Source: an uncultured Christensenellaceae bacterium (GTDB lineage Bacteria > Bacillota > Clostridia > Christensenellales > MGBC116941). From it: a DNA stretch of 8,082 bases. The DNA lies in assembly GCA_910585035.1 (NCBI GenBank), contig CAJUEF010000020.1, positions 23,948 to 32,029 of the forward strand. Direction: 5' to 3'. The translations under genes and the position numbers were made by a program. Positions 1-6,278 of the stretch are shown piece after piece (the stretch's first letter is position 1; each line of letters begins with the position of its first letter). The notes under the pieces are model-generated. The model had not been told where the DNA came from. It ran no database searches and saw nothing but the letters and a program-made list of their open reading frames with translations.

Positions 1-2
1 CC

Positions 3-638
3 TGCGGCGTTTATAATGATTATGTTTCAGGGATTATTCCCCAGTATGCAAATACTGACATTTCTTTTGAAACAGACAACGTAGAAGCCTTTAAAATGAT
101 ACTTGAGGGTAAGCTTATTCCTGCAACCATCTGCAACAAGCTTATAAAGACAAATATAGCTAAAATGCAAAAGTTCCCCGTTGGCAGACTGTATGAAGAC
201 GCATTTTATACAAATGAGCTTATATCCCATATCGACAGAGTAAGAGTGAACACCATTCCCCTTTATCATTACGTTCACAGACAAGGCAGCATAACCACCA
301 GCCCTTTTAAGGAAAAGGATATGGACATAATTGCTGCATATGAAAACACCCAAAAGCTTATATCAAAATTCCCGGGTATAGAGCAATATGCCAGATTTCG
401 TATTCTTTGGGCATATTTTACTGTTTTGGACAGAATGCTCATGCTTGATGACTATAAAAATATACCTGCATATAAAGAAGTGCTTGGTTTTTTAAAAAAG
501 CACGCCTTTGAGGTTATAAAAAATAAGATATTTACTAAGAGCCGCCGTATTTCTGCTTTGGCGCTTAAAATAAACGTAAGGCTTTACAGAATACTGCTTA
601 TGAAAAACGAAAAAAAGAACAAAAGGCTAAACGCCTAA
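3..638 (+). CDS. Glycosyltransferase family 2 protein, C-terminal part (5'-truncated by the window edge)
   Basis: The reading frame is open from the first complete codon at position 3, so the true start lies upstream; an ATG at 96 is internal. About 211 residues are visible. Proteins of this type usually have roughly 320-330 residues, so the nucleotide-binding N-terminal part with VDDGS and DxD motifs is missing here. What remains is the acceptor side of a GT-A fold inverting transferase: a segment ending ICNKLIKTNI, then GRLYEDAFYTNEL, whose ED pair is the usual catalytic-base position, then PLYHYVHRQGSITTSPF, a typical conserved tail of capsule GT2 enzymes. The last 30 residues are rich in Lys and Arg, consistent with a membrane-associated end. 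It would add one sugar to a lipid-linked repeat unit at the cytoplasmic face. It sits 14 nt before the GT4 gene, probably in the same operon. The family is clear; donor and acceptor sugars cannot be read from sequence. Confidence 0.85.
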   Translation, partial: CGVYNDYVSGIIPQYANTDISFETDNVEAFKMILEGKLIPATICNKLIKTNIAKMQKFPVGRLYEDAFYTNELISHIDRVRVNTIPLYHYVHRQGSITTSPFKEKDMDIIAAYENTQKLISKFPGIEQYARFRILWAYFTVLDRMLMLDDYKNIPAYKEVLGFLKKHAFEVIKNKIFTKSRRISALALKINVRLYRILLMKNEKKNKRLNA

Positions 639-652
639 TTTTAAGGAAAAAT

Positions 653-1729
653 ATGAAAAACATTTGTTTTGTCTGTTATGACCTGTCTGTAATGGGCGGT
701 GCAGAAAAAGTTGCAACTTCTGTGAGCGCTGCAATGTGTGACAACTATAAAGTACATATGATATCTCTTACAGGCGGAGCTCCTCTGCTTCCTTTGGATA
801 ATCGGATTACCTATGTCAATCTTAATTTAGATTTATCAAGGCTCAGGAAAGGAATAATTCCTGCAGTAAAAGCATTAAAGCAATATTACAGAGAAAATGA
901 CATAGCTTTATCATTTTTAGAGGGAAATTACGCCGGACTAGTATGCTGCATGACTTCTTTATTTACAGATACAAAGCAGGTGTTTTGTGACCATGGTTCT
1001 CTTATGAGCCAATGGGACAAAGCGGATATAAGGACCATAAGGCGCATTGCTTCAAAGTTTTGTGATTATACCTTGGTGCTTACCAAGGAATCTATGGAAG
1101 ATTATATTAAGAAATTTCATATTAAGCGTGAACGTATTTCATATATTCATAATTGGATAGATAATATTCCTAAAAATACTGTATACAATAATAAAAGCAA
1201 ACTTATTATATCGGCAGGGCGGTTTGCAAAAGAAAAACAATTTCATACCCTTCTTCCACATGTTGCTTATCAGGTATTCAAAAAGCATCCCGATTGGAAA
1301 TGGCATATTTATGGAGACGGAGAATATTTTGAACAGACCAAAAAGCGTATAGAGGAAATGGACCTGGAAAACTTTATTATTCTTATGGGCAAATCAGATG
1401 ATCTGGAAAAAATATATAAAGAATACGCTATGTGCGTAATGACCTCAAGGCGGGAGGGAATGCCTCTTGTTCTGCTGGAAGCAAAGGCATGGGGGCTGCC
1501 AATGGTAGCTTTTGACATTAAAACCGGTCCTTGCGAAATTATATGCGATAAAAAAGACGGTTTTTTAGTGCCCTTTGGAGATATTAAAGCTATGGCAAAT
1601 TGTATATGTAACCTTGCCGATAGTGTGGAATTAAGGGAACAAATGAGCTCCTTTGCATGTGATGACAGAGAAAGATTTTCAAAAGAAAAGATTTTAAGCA
1701 AGTGGACAGACTTTATTGAATACAAATAG
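653..1729 (+). CDS. Glycosyltransferase family 4 (GT-B fold) protein
   Basis: This 358-residue protein has the two-lobed layout of retaining GT4 transferases. The N-terminal lobe opens with a beta strand (KNICFVCYDL) followed by MGGAEKV at residues 14-20, the glycine-rich acceptor-side loop, and carries DHGS near residues 113-116. The C-terminal donor lobe begins around residue 184 with ISAGRFAKEK (Arg190 and nearby lysines are the usual phosphate contacts). It continues with HIYGDG near 218-223 and the E-x7-E motif EGMPLVLLE at residues 268-276. No membrane segment is seen; it should act in the cytoplasm or at the inner membrane face. The ATG is preceded by AAGGA at 643-647, five bases away. 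It lies 14 nt after the upstream GT2 gene, consistent with co-transcription. Its tail is similar in style to capsule/amylovoran GT4 enzymes, but the sugar transferred is unknown. Confidence 0.93.
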   Translation: MKNICFVCYDLSVMGGAEKVATSVSAAMCDNYKVHMISLTGGAPLLPLDNRITYVNLNLDLSRLRKGIIPAVKALKQYYRENDIALSFLEGNYAGLVCCMTSLFTDTKQVFCDHGSLMSQWDKADIRTIRRIASKFCDYTLVLTKESMEDYIKKFHIKRERISYIHNWIDNIPKNTVYNNKSKLIISAGRFAKEKQFHTLLPHVAYQVFKKHPDWKWHIYGDGEYFEQTKKRIEEMDLENFIILMGKSDDLEKIYKEYAMCVMTSRREGMPLVLLEAKAWGLPMVAFDIKTGPCEIICDKKDGFLVPFGDIKAMANCICNLADSVELREQMSSFACDDRERFSKEKILSKWTDFIEYK

Positions 1730-1744
1730 GTTTTATTGTATAAT
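1716..1744 (+). promoter_or_regulatory. Probable internal sigma-A promoter ahead of the polymerase gene
   Basis: TTGAAT at 1716-1721 (four of six matches to TTGACA) and a perfect TATAAT at 1739-1744 are separated by exactly 17 bp. The -35 lies in the last codons of the GT4 gene. Transcription would start near 1751, about 46 nt before the TTG start of the polymerase gene. A short inverted repeat, CTGCA at 1746-1750 and TGCAG at 1757-1761, lies at the expected start site. It is too short and has no T-run, so it does not look like a terminator. Motif match only. Confidence 0.5.
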
Positions 1745-1784
1745 ACTGCATGACTGTGCAGGCATTTGACTCGTTTTTTATTGT

Positions 1785-1790
1785 GGAGGT
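1785..1790 (+). promoter_or_regulatory. Strong ribosome binding site that sets a TTG start
   Basis: GGAGGT ends six bases before the TTG at 1797-1799. No ATG or GTG lies at a suitable distance, so this near-perfect site is the reason for accepting a TTG start for the polymerase gene. Confidence 0.8.
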
Positions 1791-1796
1791 AGCGTT

Positions 1797-3203
1797 TTGC
1801 AGGATATAAGGCAAAGTAAGCTGTTGATATTTCAGGAGCTGTTTATAATATTTTATATAACCGTACTGTTTGCTATCGAGGTAATGAACCTGTATAGCCT
1901 CATAGTTTTAGGCGTTGTTGCTCTTGTAGCCGCGGCATATGTGTTTACAGATTTTTTCTTTGGAAAAAGAAGTATTTTAAAAACTTATAATATAGATATA
2001 CTGGTTTTATTTTTGGCTGTTAATATTATTTCAATTATTATTAATTTTAAGTATGGATTTAAAGAAAACATCCTTTGTTTATTTACCCTTTTCGTAGATT
2101 ATTTTATACTGTATAATATGGGCGCTGATAAAGATGAAAAACAGGTTCAAAGCCTTTTTAAAATTATCACTCATTGTTTTTTGCTGCTCTATACCGCTGC
2201 TGTTCTCTTTTCCCTTATGGGCTATGTAATGCGTCACAGTAACGCATTTTATATTGGCGAGCGCTTATTTAGACATGGTTTTGTGGAAAACCGGCTTTTC
2301 GGCATTTTCCCTGACCCTAATTATGCTTCGGTAGTTTCTATGGTGCTTGCCATGATATGCTTATATTATTTGTTTAAATCCAAGGATATTTTTATAAAAA
2401 TCCTTTACGGCATTGGAGTTTTTCTGCATCTTTGCTATATAATTCTTTCCGGCTCACGAACAGCTGTGCTTGCTATACTTGTATCCGTTATGTTAAGCGG
2501 TTATTTTTTCGTTTACCGTAAAATTAAAAACAAAGATTTCAGCAACTTAAAAAAACAGGCTGTATGCCTTCTAACTGCGATAACCCTTGCTTTTGTCTGT
2601 TACGAAGGAATTGAAGTTCTGCGCATTGGGCTTGGCTACTTGCCTGTTGGCATTTCATATGTTCAGGGTGACAAAAAAGCCGAGCCTATATCTCTTGTCC
2701 GTGAGGACGTTGAAGAAAGCGAGGATTATTCTAATAACCGCATAAAAATATGGAAGAGTGCATTTACAATATTTAAACAAAAGCCTCTTTTAGGAACGTC
2801 TCCAAGAAACCTTGTATCTTATGCCGAACATGAATTTCCGACCAGTTATATAGCAATATCCAAATATATGGTTCATAACAGCGTGTTTGAAACTATGGTA
2901 TTTTCGGGTCTTATGGGTCTATTGCTGCTTATGATATTTATTTTTTCATGCGCTTATCACACTTTTAAGCACCTTTATCAAAAAACGGAAGAGCACTTTG
3001 CGGAAATATTGCTTGGAACTGCTGTAATAGTTAGCCTTATGGTATCTTCAATGACTCTTTCCGCCCTGTTTTACAACAGAGGAGCTTATAACACACTGTT
3101 TTGGATTTCAATAGGATTTTTAATGTATTATGTCCGCCCAAAACAGGAAGAGAGCAACACTTTAAAAATTGCAAATAAGCTGTTTAAAAGGAGGAAAAGT
3201 TAA
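1797..3203 (+). CDS. O-antigen ligase/polymerase family membrane protein (Wzy-like polysaccharide polymerase)
   Basis: This 468-residue protein is an integral membrane protein with about 11-12 hydrophobic segments, roughly at residues 14-34, 35-52, 67-84, 92-108, 124-143, 176-194, 200-217, 222-239, 253-270, 365-387, 402-421 and 430-446. It carries hallmarks of the Wzy/WaaL superfamily: FPDPNYA at 171-177, SGSRTA at 218-223, and, after a long outside loop (about 271-360), NNRIKIWKSA at 313-322, LLGTSPRN at 331-338 and HNSVFE at 360-365. In a capsule locus with a flippase and transferases, the likely role is joining lipid-linked repeat units at the outer face of the membrane. Ligase activity cannot be excluded from sequence alone. 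The TTG start is supported by GGAGGT at 1785-1790. The stop codon overlaps the next gene's ATG by one base (TAATG), suggesting translational coupling. Confidence 0.9.
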   Translation: MQDIRQSKLLIFQELFIIFYITVLFAIEVMNLYSLIVLGVVALVAAAYVFTDFFFGKRSILKTYNIDILVLFLAVNIISIIINFKYGFKENILCLFTLFVDYFILYNMGADKDEKQVQSLFKIITHCFLLLYTAAVLFSLMGYVMRHSNAFYIGERLFRHGFVENRLFGIFPDPNYASVVSMVLAMICLYYLFKSKDIFIKILYGIGVFLHLCYIILSGSRTAVLAILVSVMLSGYFFVYRKIKNKDFSNLKKQAVCLLTAITLAFVCYEGIEVLRIGLGYLPVGISYVQGDKKAEPISLVREDVEESEDYSNNRIKIWKSAFTIFKQKPLLGTSPRNLVSYAEHEFPTSYIAISKYMVHNSVFETMVFSGLMGLLLLMIFIFSCAYHTFKHLYQKTEEHFAEILLGTAVIVSLMVSSMTLSALFYNRGAYNTLFWISIGFLMYYVRPKQEESNTLKIANKLFKRRKS

Positions 3204-4159
3204 TGCTGTCTGTTATTGTTCCTGTGTATAACTGTGAAAACCATTTGGATAGGTGCATAAACAGCATTTTAAACCAGACTTACAGGGATATTGAGCTTAT
3301 TCTCGTAGACGATGGCAGCGGGGATAAAAGCGGCGATATATGCAAAAGGTACGCAAAAGAAGATAACCGAGTTATATATGTCTACAAGGAAAACGGCGGG
3401 GCAAGCTCTGCCAGAAATACAGGTCTTGATAAGGCAAAGGGCGAGTTTATACAGTTTGCGGATGCAGACGATTATTTGGAAAACAATATGTGCATGGAGC
3501 TTTTAGCCCCAGCTAACGAAAGCGACATAGTTATTTGCGGTTATAACTTAATAGCCGGTGACAATATAAAACAAATGCTGCCGGGAAACTCAAAAGGAAA
3601 TATTAAGGATATAGACAGGCTTATTCCCGGGCTTTTTTCAAACTGGTTTATAAATTCACCTTGGAACAAATTATATAAACGTTCCCTTATAAAAAACAGC
3701 TTTAATACTGATTGCAGCCTTGGTGAAGATTTGCTGTTTAATCTTGAATATTTAAAAGGAGTAAATACATTTACTGCCATTAACAAAGCTCTTTACAACT
3801 ATATCAGCGATAATGAAGGCTCTCTTACCAAGCGCAGAGGGCAGGAATACATTCAAAGCATAAAGGATGTTTACAGAAGCTCTGCCGAGTTTTACAAAAA
3901 TTTTTGCAGCTGTGAGAGCACTATGAAAGATATTACAGCAATTTATATAGACAGCTTTATTGAGTTTATAAAATCCAATATGAAAAACAAAGAGCTTATA
4001 AAAAAAATTGTTACAGACCCCTTTACGCACAAAGTTTTTGAGAGCTATAACCCTCCGTCAAAAATGCAGGAACGCTTAAAAGGCTTTGTGTTAAACAACA
4101 GGCTAAATTCCGTATGCAACTATGTCCGCCTTAGAGGATGGATAAAAAAAGCGTTTTAA
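3203..4159 (+). CDS. Glycosyltransferase family 2 (GT-A fold) protein
   Basis: This 318-residue protein is a complete GT2 enzyme of the usual length. In order it shows MLSVIVPVYN at the N-terminus, VDDGS at 35-39 (nucleotide binding), GGASSARN at 65-72, DADD at 87-90 (the metal-binding DxD motif), SPWNKLYKR at 152-160 and GED at 174-176 (likely catalytic base), then a basic C-terminal tail. It is expected to be an inverting, metal-dependent transferase at the cytoplasmic membrane face that adds a sugar to the repeat unit. The specific sugar is unknown. The ATG overlaps the stop of the polymerase gene (TAATG at 3201-3205) and AAGGAGG at 3188-3194 lies eight bases upstream, so translation is probably coupled. 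It is of the same general type as the truncated GT2 gene at the window start. Confidence 0.94.
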   Translation: MLSVIVPVYNCENHLDRCINSILNQTYRDIELILVDDGSGDKSGDICKRYAKEDNRVIYVYKENGGASSARNTGLDKAKGEFIQFADADDYLENNMCMELLAPANESDIVICGYNLIAGDNIKQMLPGNSKGNIKDIDRLIPGLFSNWFINSPWNKLYKRSLIKNSFNTDCSLGEDLLFNLEYLKGVNTFTAINKALYNYISDNEGSLTKRRGQEYIQSIKDVYRSSAEFYKNFCSCESTMKDITAIYIDSFIEFIKSNMKNKELIKKIVTDPFTHKVFESYNPPSKMQERLKGFVLNNRLNSVCNYVRLRGWIKKAF

Positions 4160-4184
4160 ATTTAAAGACAATATTTTTATTTTG

Positions 4185-4225
4185 AAAGGAGATGCAGCAA
4201 AGCAGGCTTTGCTTGCAAATATACC
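4185..4225 (+). promoter_or_regulatory. Flippase leader: Shine-Dalgarno separated from the start codon by a hairpin
   Basis: A clear Shine-Dalgarno sequence, AAAGGAG at 4185-4191, lies 34 nt from the only acceptable start, ATG 4226. Between them is a perfect inverted repeat, AGCAAAGC at 4196-4203 and GCTTTGCT at 4206-4213, which would fold as a 7-8 bp hairpin. Folding leaves about 16 unpaired bases between the site and the ATG. No Shine-Dalgarno lies directly before ATG 4226, and no in-frame ATG, GTG or TTG lies between 4190 and 4226. Confidence 0.55.
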
Positions 4226-5758
4226 ATGAGCCAAGGCAGAACGGATAAGTCAATAAAAAATATAAAATATGCTCTTATCGGTCAGGTTGCTAATTTAGTA
4301 ACCAGTTTTATTGCGCGTGCCATTTTCATAAATATACTGGGCGACGTCTTTCTAGGCGCTAACGGAGTGTTCACCAATATAATTTCTATCCTTTCCCTTG
4401 CTGAACTGGGAATTGGTCCCGCCCTTATATTTGCTCTTTATGAGCCTATAGTTAAGGACGATAAAGAAAGAATAAAACAGATAATGCATCTTTATAAAGT
4501 GTCTTATATTGCTATAGGGCTTATTATAATGGTATCCGGGCTATTGTTTTCCCCTTTCCTTGGATATTTTATAAAGGAAGATTTGCCTGGCACAAGCGTG
4601 TTCCTTGCATTTATGATGTTTGTTTTAACCAGTGCGGTAAGCTATTTTTATTCTTATAAATCTTCCCTGCTTATTGCCGATCAAAAACGCTACATAGTTG
4701 TAAAATATCAATACGGTTTTTATCTTATTATTTCCATATTGCAAATAATTGTGCTGTACTTGACACGGGACTATATTTTCTACCTTGTAACAAAGCTGGT
4801 CCTCACCTTTATGGAACACTATTTGGTTTCCTTAAAGGCCGATAAGGAATACCCTTACCTTAAAGAACCTGTTTCAGGAAAACTGGATGGGGAAACTAAA
4901 AACGGCATAGTCAAAAACATCAAGGCAATGGTAATTCATAAAATAGGCGCTGTGCTGGTGCTCAGCACCGATAACCTTATTATCTCCCGAATGCTTGGGC
5001 TTGTTATTGTCGGTATATATTCTAACTACACCCTTATAACAAATGCTCTTACTACTTTAATAGAGCAGATTTTTACATCTCTTGTTGCCAGCGTTGGAAA
5101 TTTTAGAGTAACGGAATCCAATGAACGTTCAATAGAAGTTTTTAATATCATATATTTCATCGGCTTTTGGATTTACGGTTTTTCATGCGTATGTCTGCTT
5201 TGTATGTTTAATCCATTTATAGACCTGTTTTTTGGAAGCGAATTTATCTTTAGCCTTCCCATAGTGCTTACCATAGTTTTCAACTTTTATTTTACAGGCA
5301 TGAGAAATCCAACAAATTCATATAAACAAGCATACGGTCTCTATTGGCAAAACCGTTATGTGCCTATTTTTGAGATAACTATTAATCTTGTAACTTCCAT
5401 TATCCTTTGTAAATATATCGGCGTTGCAGGCGTTTTCCTTGGAACAATAATAAGCACCCTTTCCACATGCTTTTGGGTGGAGCCTTACATTCTTTATAAA
5501 CACGGCTTTAAAAGCTCTATGGCAGGTTACATGCTGACCTACGCAAAATACACTGCTGTTTCTGTCCTTACCGGTGCAGGATGTTACTGGCTGTGCTCAC
5601 ACTTTTCTTACAGCTTCCTTGGCTTTGCCGTCCGCCTTTTTATATGTATGATATTCCCTAACGCAATATTTGTTATTTTATTCAGGCACACAAAGGAATA
5701 TAAAACGGTTAAAGAAATTGTTATGAAAAAAATAATCCGCAGAAATATTGTAAACTAA
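4226..5758 (+). CDS. Polysaccharide flippase of the Wzx/MATE (MVF) type
   Basis: This 510-residue protein is strongly hydrophobic, with about 12-14 membrane segments spread through its length, as in oligosaccharide flippases of the MOP superfamily. The N-terminus RTDKSIKNIKYALIGQ, followed by a hydrophobic helix and the segment LGDVFLGANGVFTNIISILSLAELGIG (about 38-64), is characteristic of Gram-positive Wzx-like proteins. A basic loop lies near residues 203-235, and NPTNSYKQAYGLYWQNRYVP (361-380) is another conserved-looking stretch. The role inferred is moving lipid-linked repeat units from the inner to the outer face of the membrane for the Wzy-like protein two genes upstream. The family-typical N-terminus supports ATG 4226 as start, although the ribosome binding site is displaced by a hairpin. 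The protein ends in a basic tail (KKIIRRNIVN). It is the last gene of the locus; a terminator follows at 5884-5936. Confidence 0.9.
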   Translation: MSQGRTDKSIKNIKYALIGQVANLVTSFIARAIFINILGDVFLGANGVFTNIISILSLAELGIGPALIFALYEPIVKDDKERIKQIMHLYKVSYIAIGLIIMVSGLLFSPFLGYFIKEDLPGTSVFLAFMMFVLTSAVSYFYSYKSSLLIADQKRYIVVKYQYGFYLIISILQIIVLYLTRDYIFYLVTKLVLTFMEHYLVSLKADKEYPYLKEPVSGKLDGETKNGIVKNIKAMVIHKIGAVLVLSTDNLIISRMLGLVIVGIYSNYTLITNALTTLIEQIFTSLVASVGNFRVTESNERSIEVFNIIYFIGFWIYGFSCVCLLCMFNPFIDLFFGSEFIFSLPIVLTIVFNFYFTGMRNPTNSYKQAYGLYWQNRYVPIFEITINLVTSIILCKYIGVAGVFLGTIISTLSTCFWVEPYILYKHGFKSSMAGYMLTYAKYTAVSVLTGAGCYWLCSHFSYSFLGFAVRLFICMIFPNAIFVILFRHTKEYKTVKEIVMKKIIRRNIVN

Positions 5759-5775
5759 AGCCGTTCTTTTTAGCT

Positions 5776-5828
5776 TTTATACATTTTTTATACAGGCTTT
5801 TACAAATATTCATGTTTATACATTTTTT
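5776..5828. repeat. Direct repeat pair TTTATACATTTTTT
   Basis: The 14-base sequence TTTATACATTTTTT occurs at 5776-5789 and again at 5815-5828, with starts 39 bases apart. Its first ten bases recur at 5988-5997. I do not know a function; the sequences are T-rich and could partly reflect composition, but an exact 14-mer copied within 53 bases suggests duplication or a binding motif. Confidence 0.6.
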
Positions 5829-5883
5829 CCAAACGAATATTTGTTCGAATGCTTGGGATTCCCTTAAAATTGCTGTGGATTGC

Positions 5884-5936
5884 ACCAAAAACCCGAACTA
5901 TAATTTGAAATTAAAATTATAGTTCGGGTTTTTGGT
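5884..5936. terminator. Rho-independent terminator with a perfect 23-bp inverted repeat
   Basis: Arms at 5884-5906 and 5914-5936 are exact reverse complements around a 7-base loop (GAAATTA). The GC-rich part is CCCGAAC/GTTCGGG, followed by TTTTTGGTTT. On the left arm the matching A-run makes the element work in either direction. It lies 125 bases after the flippase stop and most likely ends the polysaccharide transcript. It also insulates the DnaA-box cluster and spore gene from read-through. Confidence 0.85.
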
Positions 5937-6060
5937 TTAAGGAAAAACACAAATATATACTAAAATCTTAGTGAATACTCAGAAATTTTTATACATTGTA
6001 TACTAAAAAATTCAAAAAATTCCTAAAATTTTATGGCTGTGTACAACCTCCATTTTTTGG
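5937..6060. repeat. AT-rich stretch with tandem 9-mers and short palindrome (DUE-like)
   Basis: This stretch is almost entirely A and T up to about 6034. It contains AAAAAATTC twice in exact tandem (6005-6013 and 6014-6022), TATACTAAAA twice (5956-5965 and 5999-6008), and the palindrome TATACA-T-TGTATA at 5990-6002. AT-rich repeats next to DnaA boxes are what DNA-unwinding elements of bacterial origins look like, but composition alone can give this appearance. I saw no convincing run of DnaA-trio triplets. Confidence 0.4.
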
Positions 6061-6088
6061 ATATCTCAAACCAAGTGAACAAGCACCT

Positions 6089-6190
6089 TGGGGATAATGT
6101 TGTGGATATTGTGGATAACTTATTATGAGTTATCCACACTTATCCACAGACTGCCTGTGGATAACTATGTATATTTATGGATTATCCAAA
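6089..6190. promoter_or_regulatory. DnaA-box cluster (candidate origin or DnaA-binding regulatory region)
   Basis: Four exact copies of the DnaA box TTATCCACA lie within 55 bases: on the - strand at 6110-6118 and 6156-6164 (read as TGTGGATAA), and on the + strand at 6130-6138 and 6140-6148. Three further copies have one mismatch: 6089-6097 (TGGGGATAA), 6101-6109 (TGTGGATAT) and 6182-6190 (TTATCCAAA). The boxes at 6101 and 6110 abut head to tail, those at 6130 and 6140 are one base apart, and the 6110/6130 pair forms an inverted repeat with 11-bp arms around TATTATG. By a rough base-composition estimate about 0.1 exact boxes would be expected in the whole window. AT-rich DNA flanks both sides. 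DnaA binding is therefore very likely. Whether the site starts replication, titrates DnaA or controls the downstream gene is not decided by sequence. No dnaA or dnaN is in view. Confidence 0.85.
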
Positions 6191-6220
6191 AAATTTTATT
6201 AAATTATAAACATTTCTTGT

Positions 6221-6249
6221 GCATAAATGTATTGTAACCAAAATACAAA
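6221..6249 (+). promoter_or_regulatory. Possible sigma-E (mother-cell) promoter for the spore gene
   Basis: GCATAAA at 6221-6227 fits five of seven positions of the sigma-E -35 consensus KMATATT, and AATACAAA at 6242-6249 contains the ATACAA core of the -10 consensus CATACAnT. The spacer is 14 bp, as expected. Transcription would begin near 6255, giving a leader of about 24 nt with the ribosome binding site in place. Both hexamers are imperfect and AT-rich. The call leans on the known mother-cell, sigma-E-dependent expression of SipL in Clostridioides difficile. Confidence 0.35.
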
Positions 6250-6266
6250 TAATCATAAAAATCTTT

Positions 6267-6272
6267 AGGAGG
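6267..6272 (+). promoter_or_regulatory. Ribosome binding site that sets the ATG start of the spore gene
   Basis: AGGAGG ends six bases before ATG 6279. The frame is open further upstream to a GTG at 6219, but that codon has no Shine-Dalgarno sequence and would place this perfect site inside the gene, so 6279 is chosen. Confidence 0.9.
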
Positions 6273-6278
6273 ACGCAA

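Larger units (their letters stand above)
5759..6278. other. 520-base intergenic region between the polysaccharide locus and the spore gene
   Basis: I find no credible coding sequence here. From left to right it contains AT-rich direct repeats, a terminator hairpin, an AT-rich stretch with a tandem 9-mer, a DnaA-box cluster, a second AT-rich stretch, a possible sigma-E promoter and a ribosome binding site. Each is listed separately. The length and density of motifs are unusual for a compact genome in which the neighbouring gaps are under 70 bases. Confidence 0.8.

Noticed and set aside
1309..1725. Open frame of 138 codons on the - strand
   Set aside because: It lies wholly inside the GT4 gene and its translation has no recognisable domain; it is an antisense shadow.
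5834..5847. LexA/SOS-box-like sequence CGAATATTTGTTCG
   Set aside because: It differs from GAAC-N4-GTTC at one position and sits before a strong terminator with no gene that it could control.
5874..5882. TGTGGATTG as an additional DnaA box
   Set aside because: It has two mismatches, is 200 bp from the cluster and lies before the terminator.
5884..5936. Transposon ends or a MITE
   Set aside because: No transposase, no target-site duplication noticed, and the structure is fully explained by a terminator; only a genome-wide search could revive this.
5973..5997. Second sigma-E-like promoter (GAATACT ... TATACATT)
   Set aside because: The motifs match well but the spacer is 10 bp where about 14 is needed, and it is nearly 300 bp from the gene.
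6219..6278. Upstream extension of the spore gene to a GTG at 6219
   Set aside because: There is no ribosome binding site before the GTG, the extra 20 residues do not look like SPOCS sequence, and a perfect AGGAGG precedes ATG 6279.
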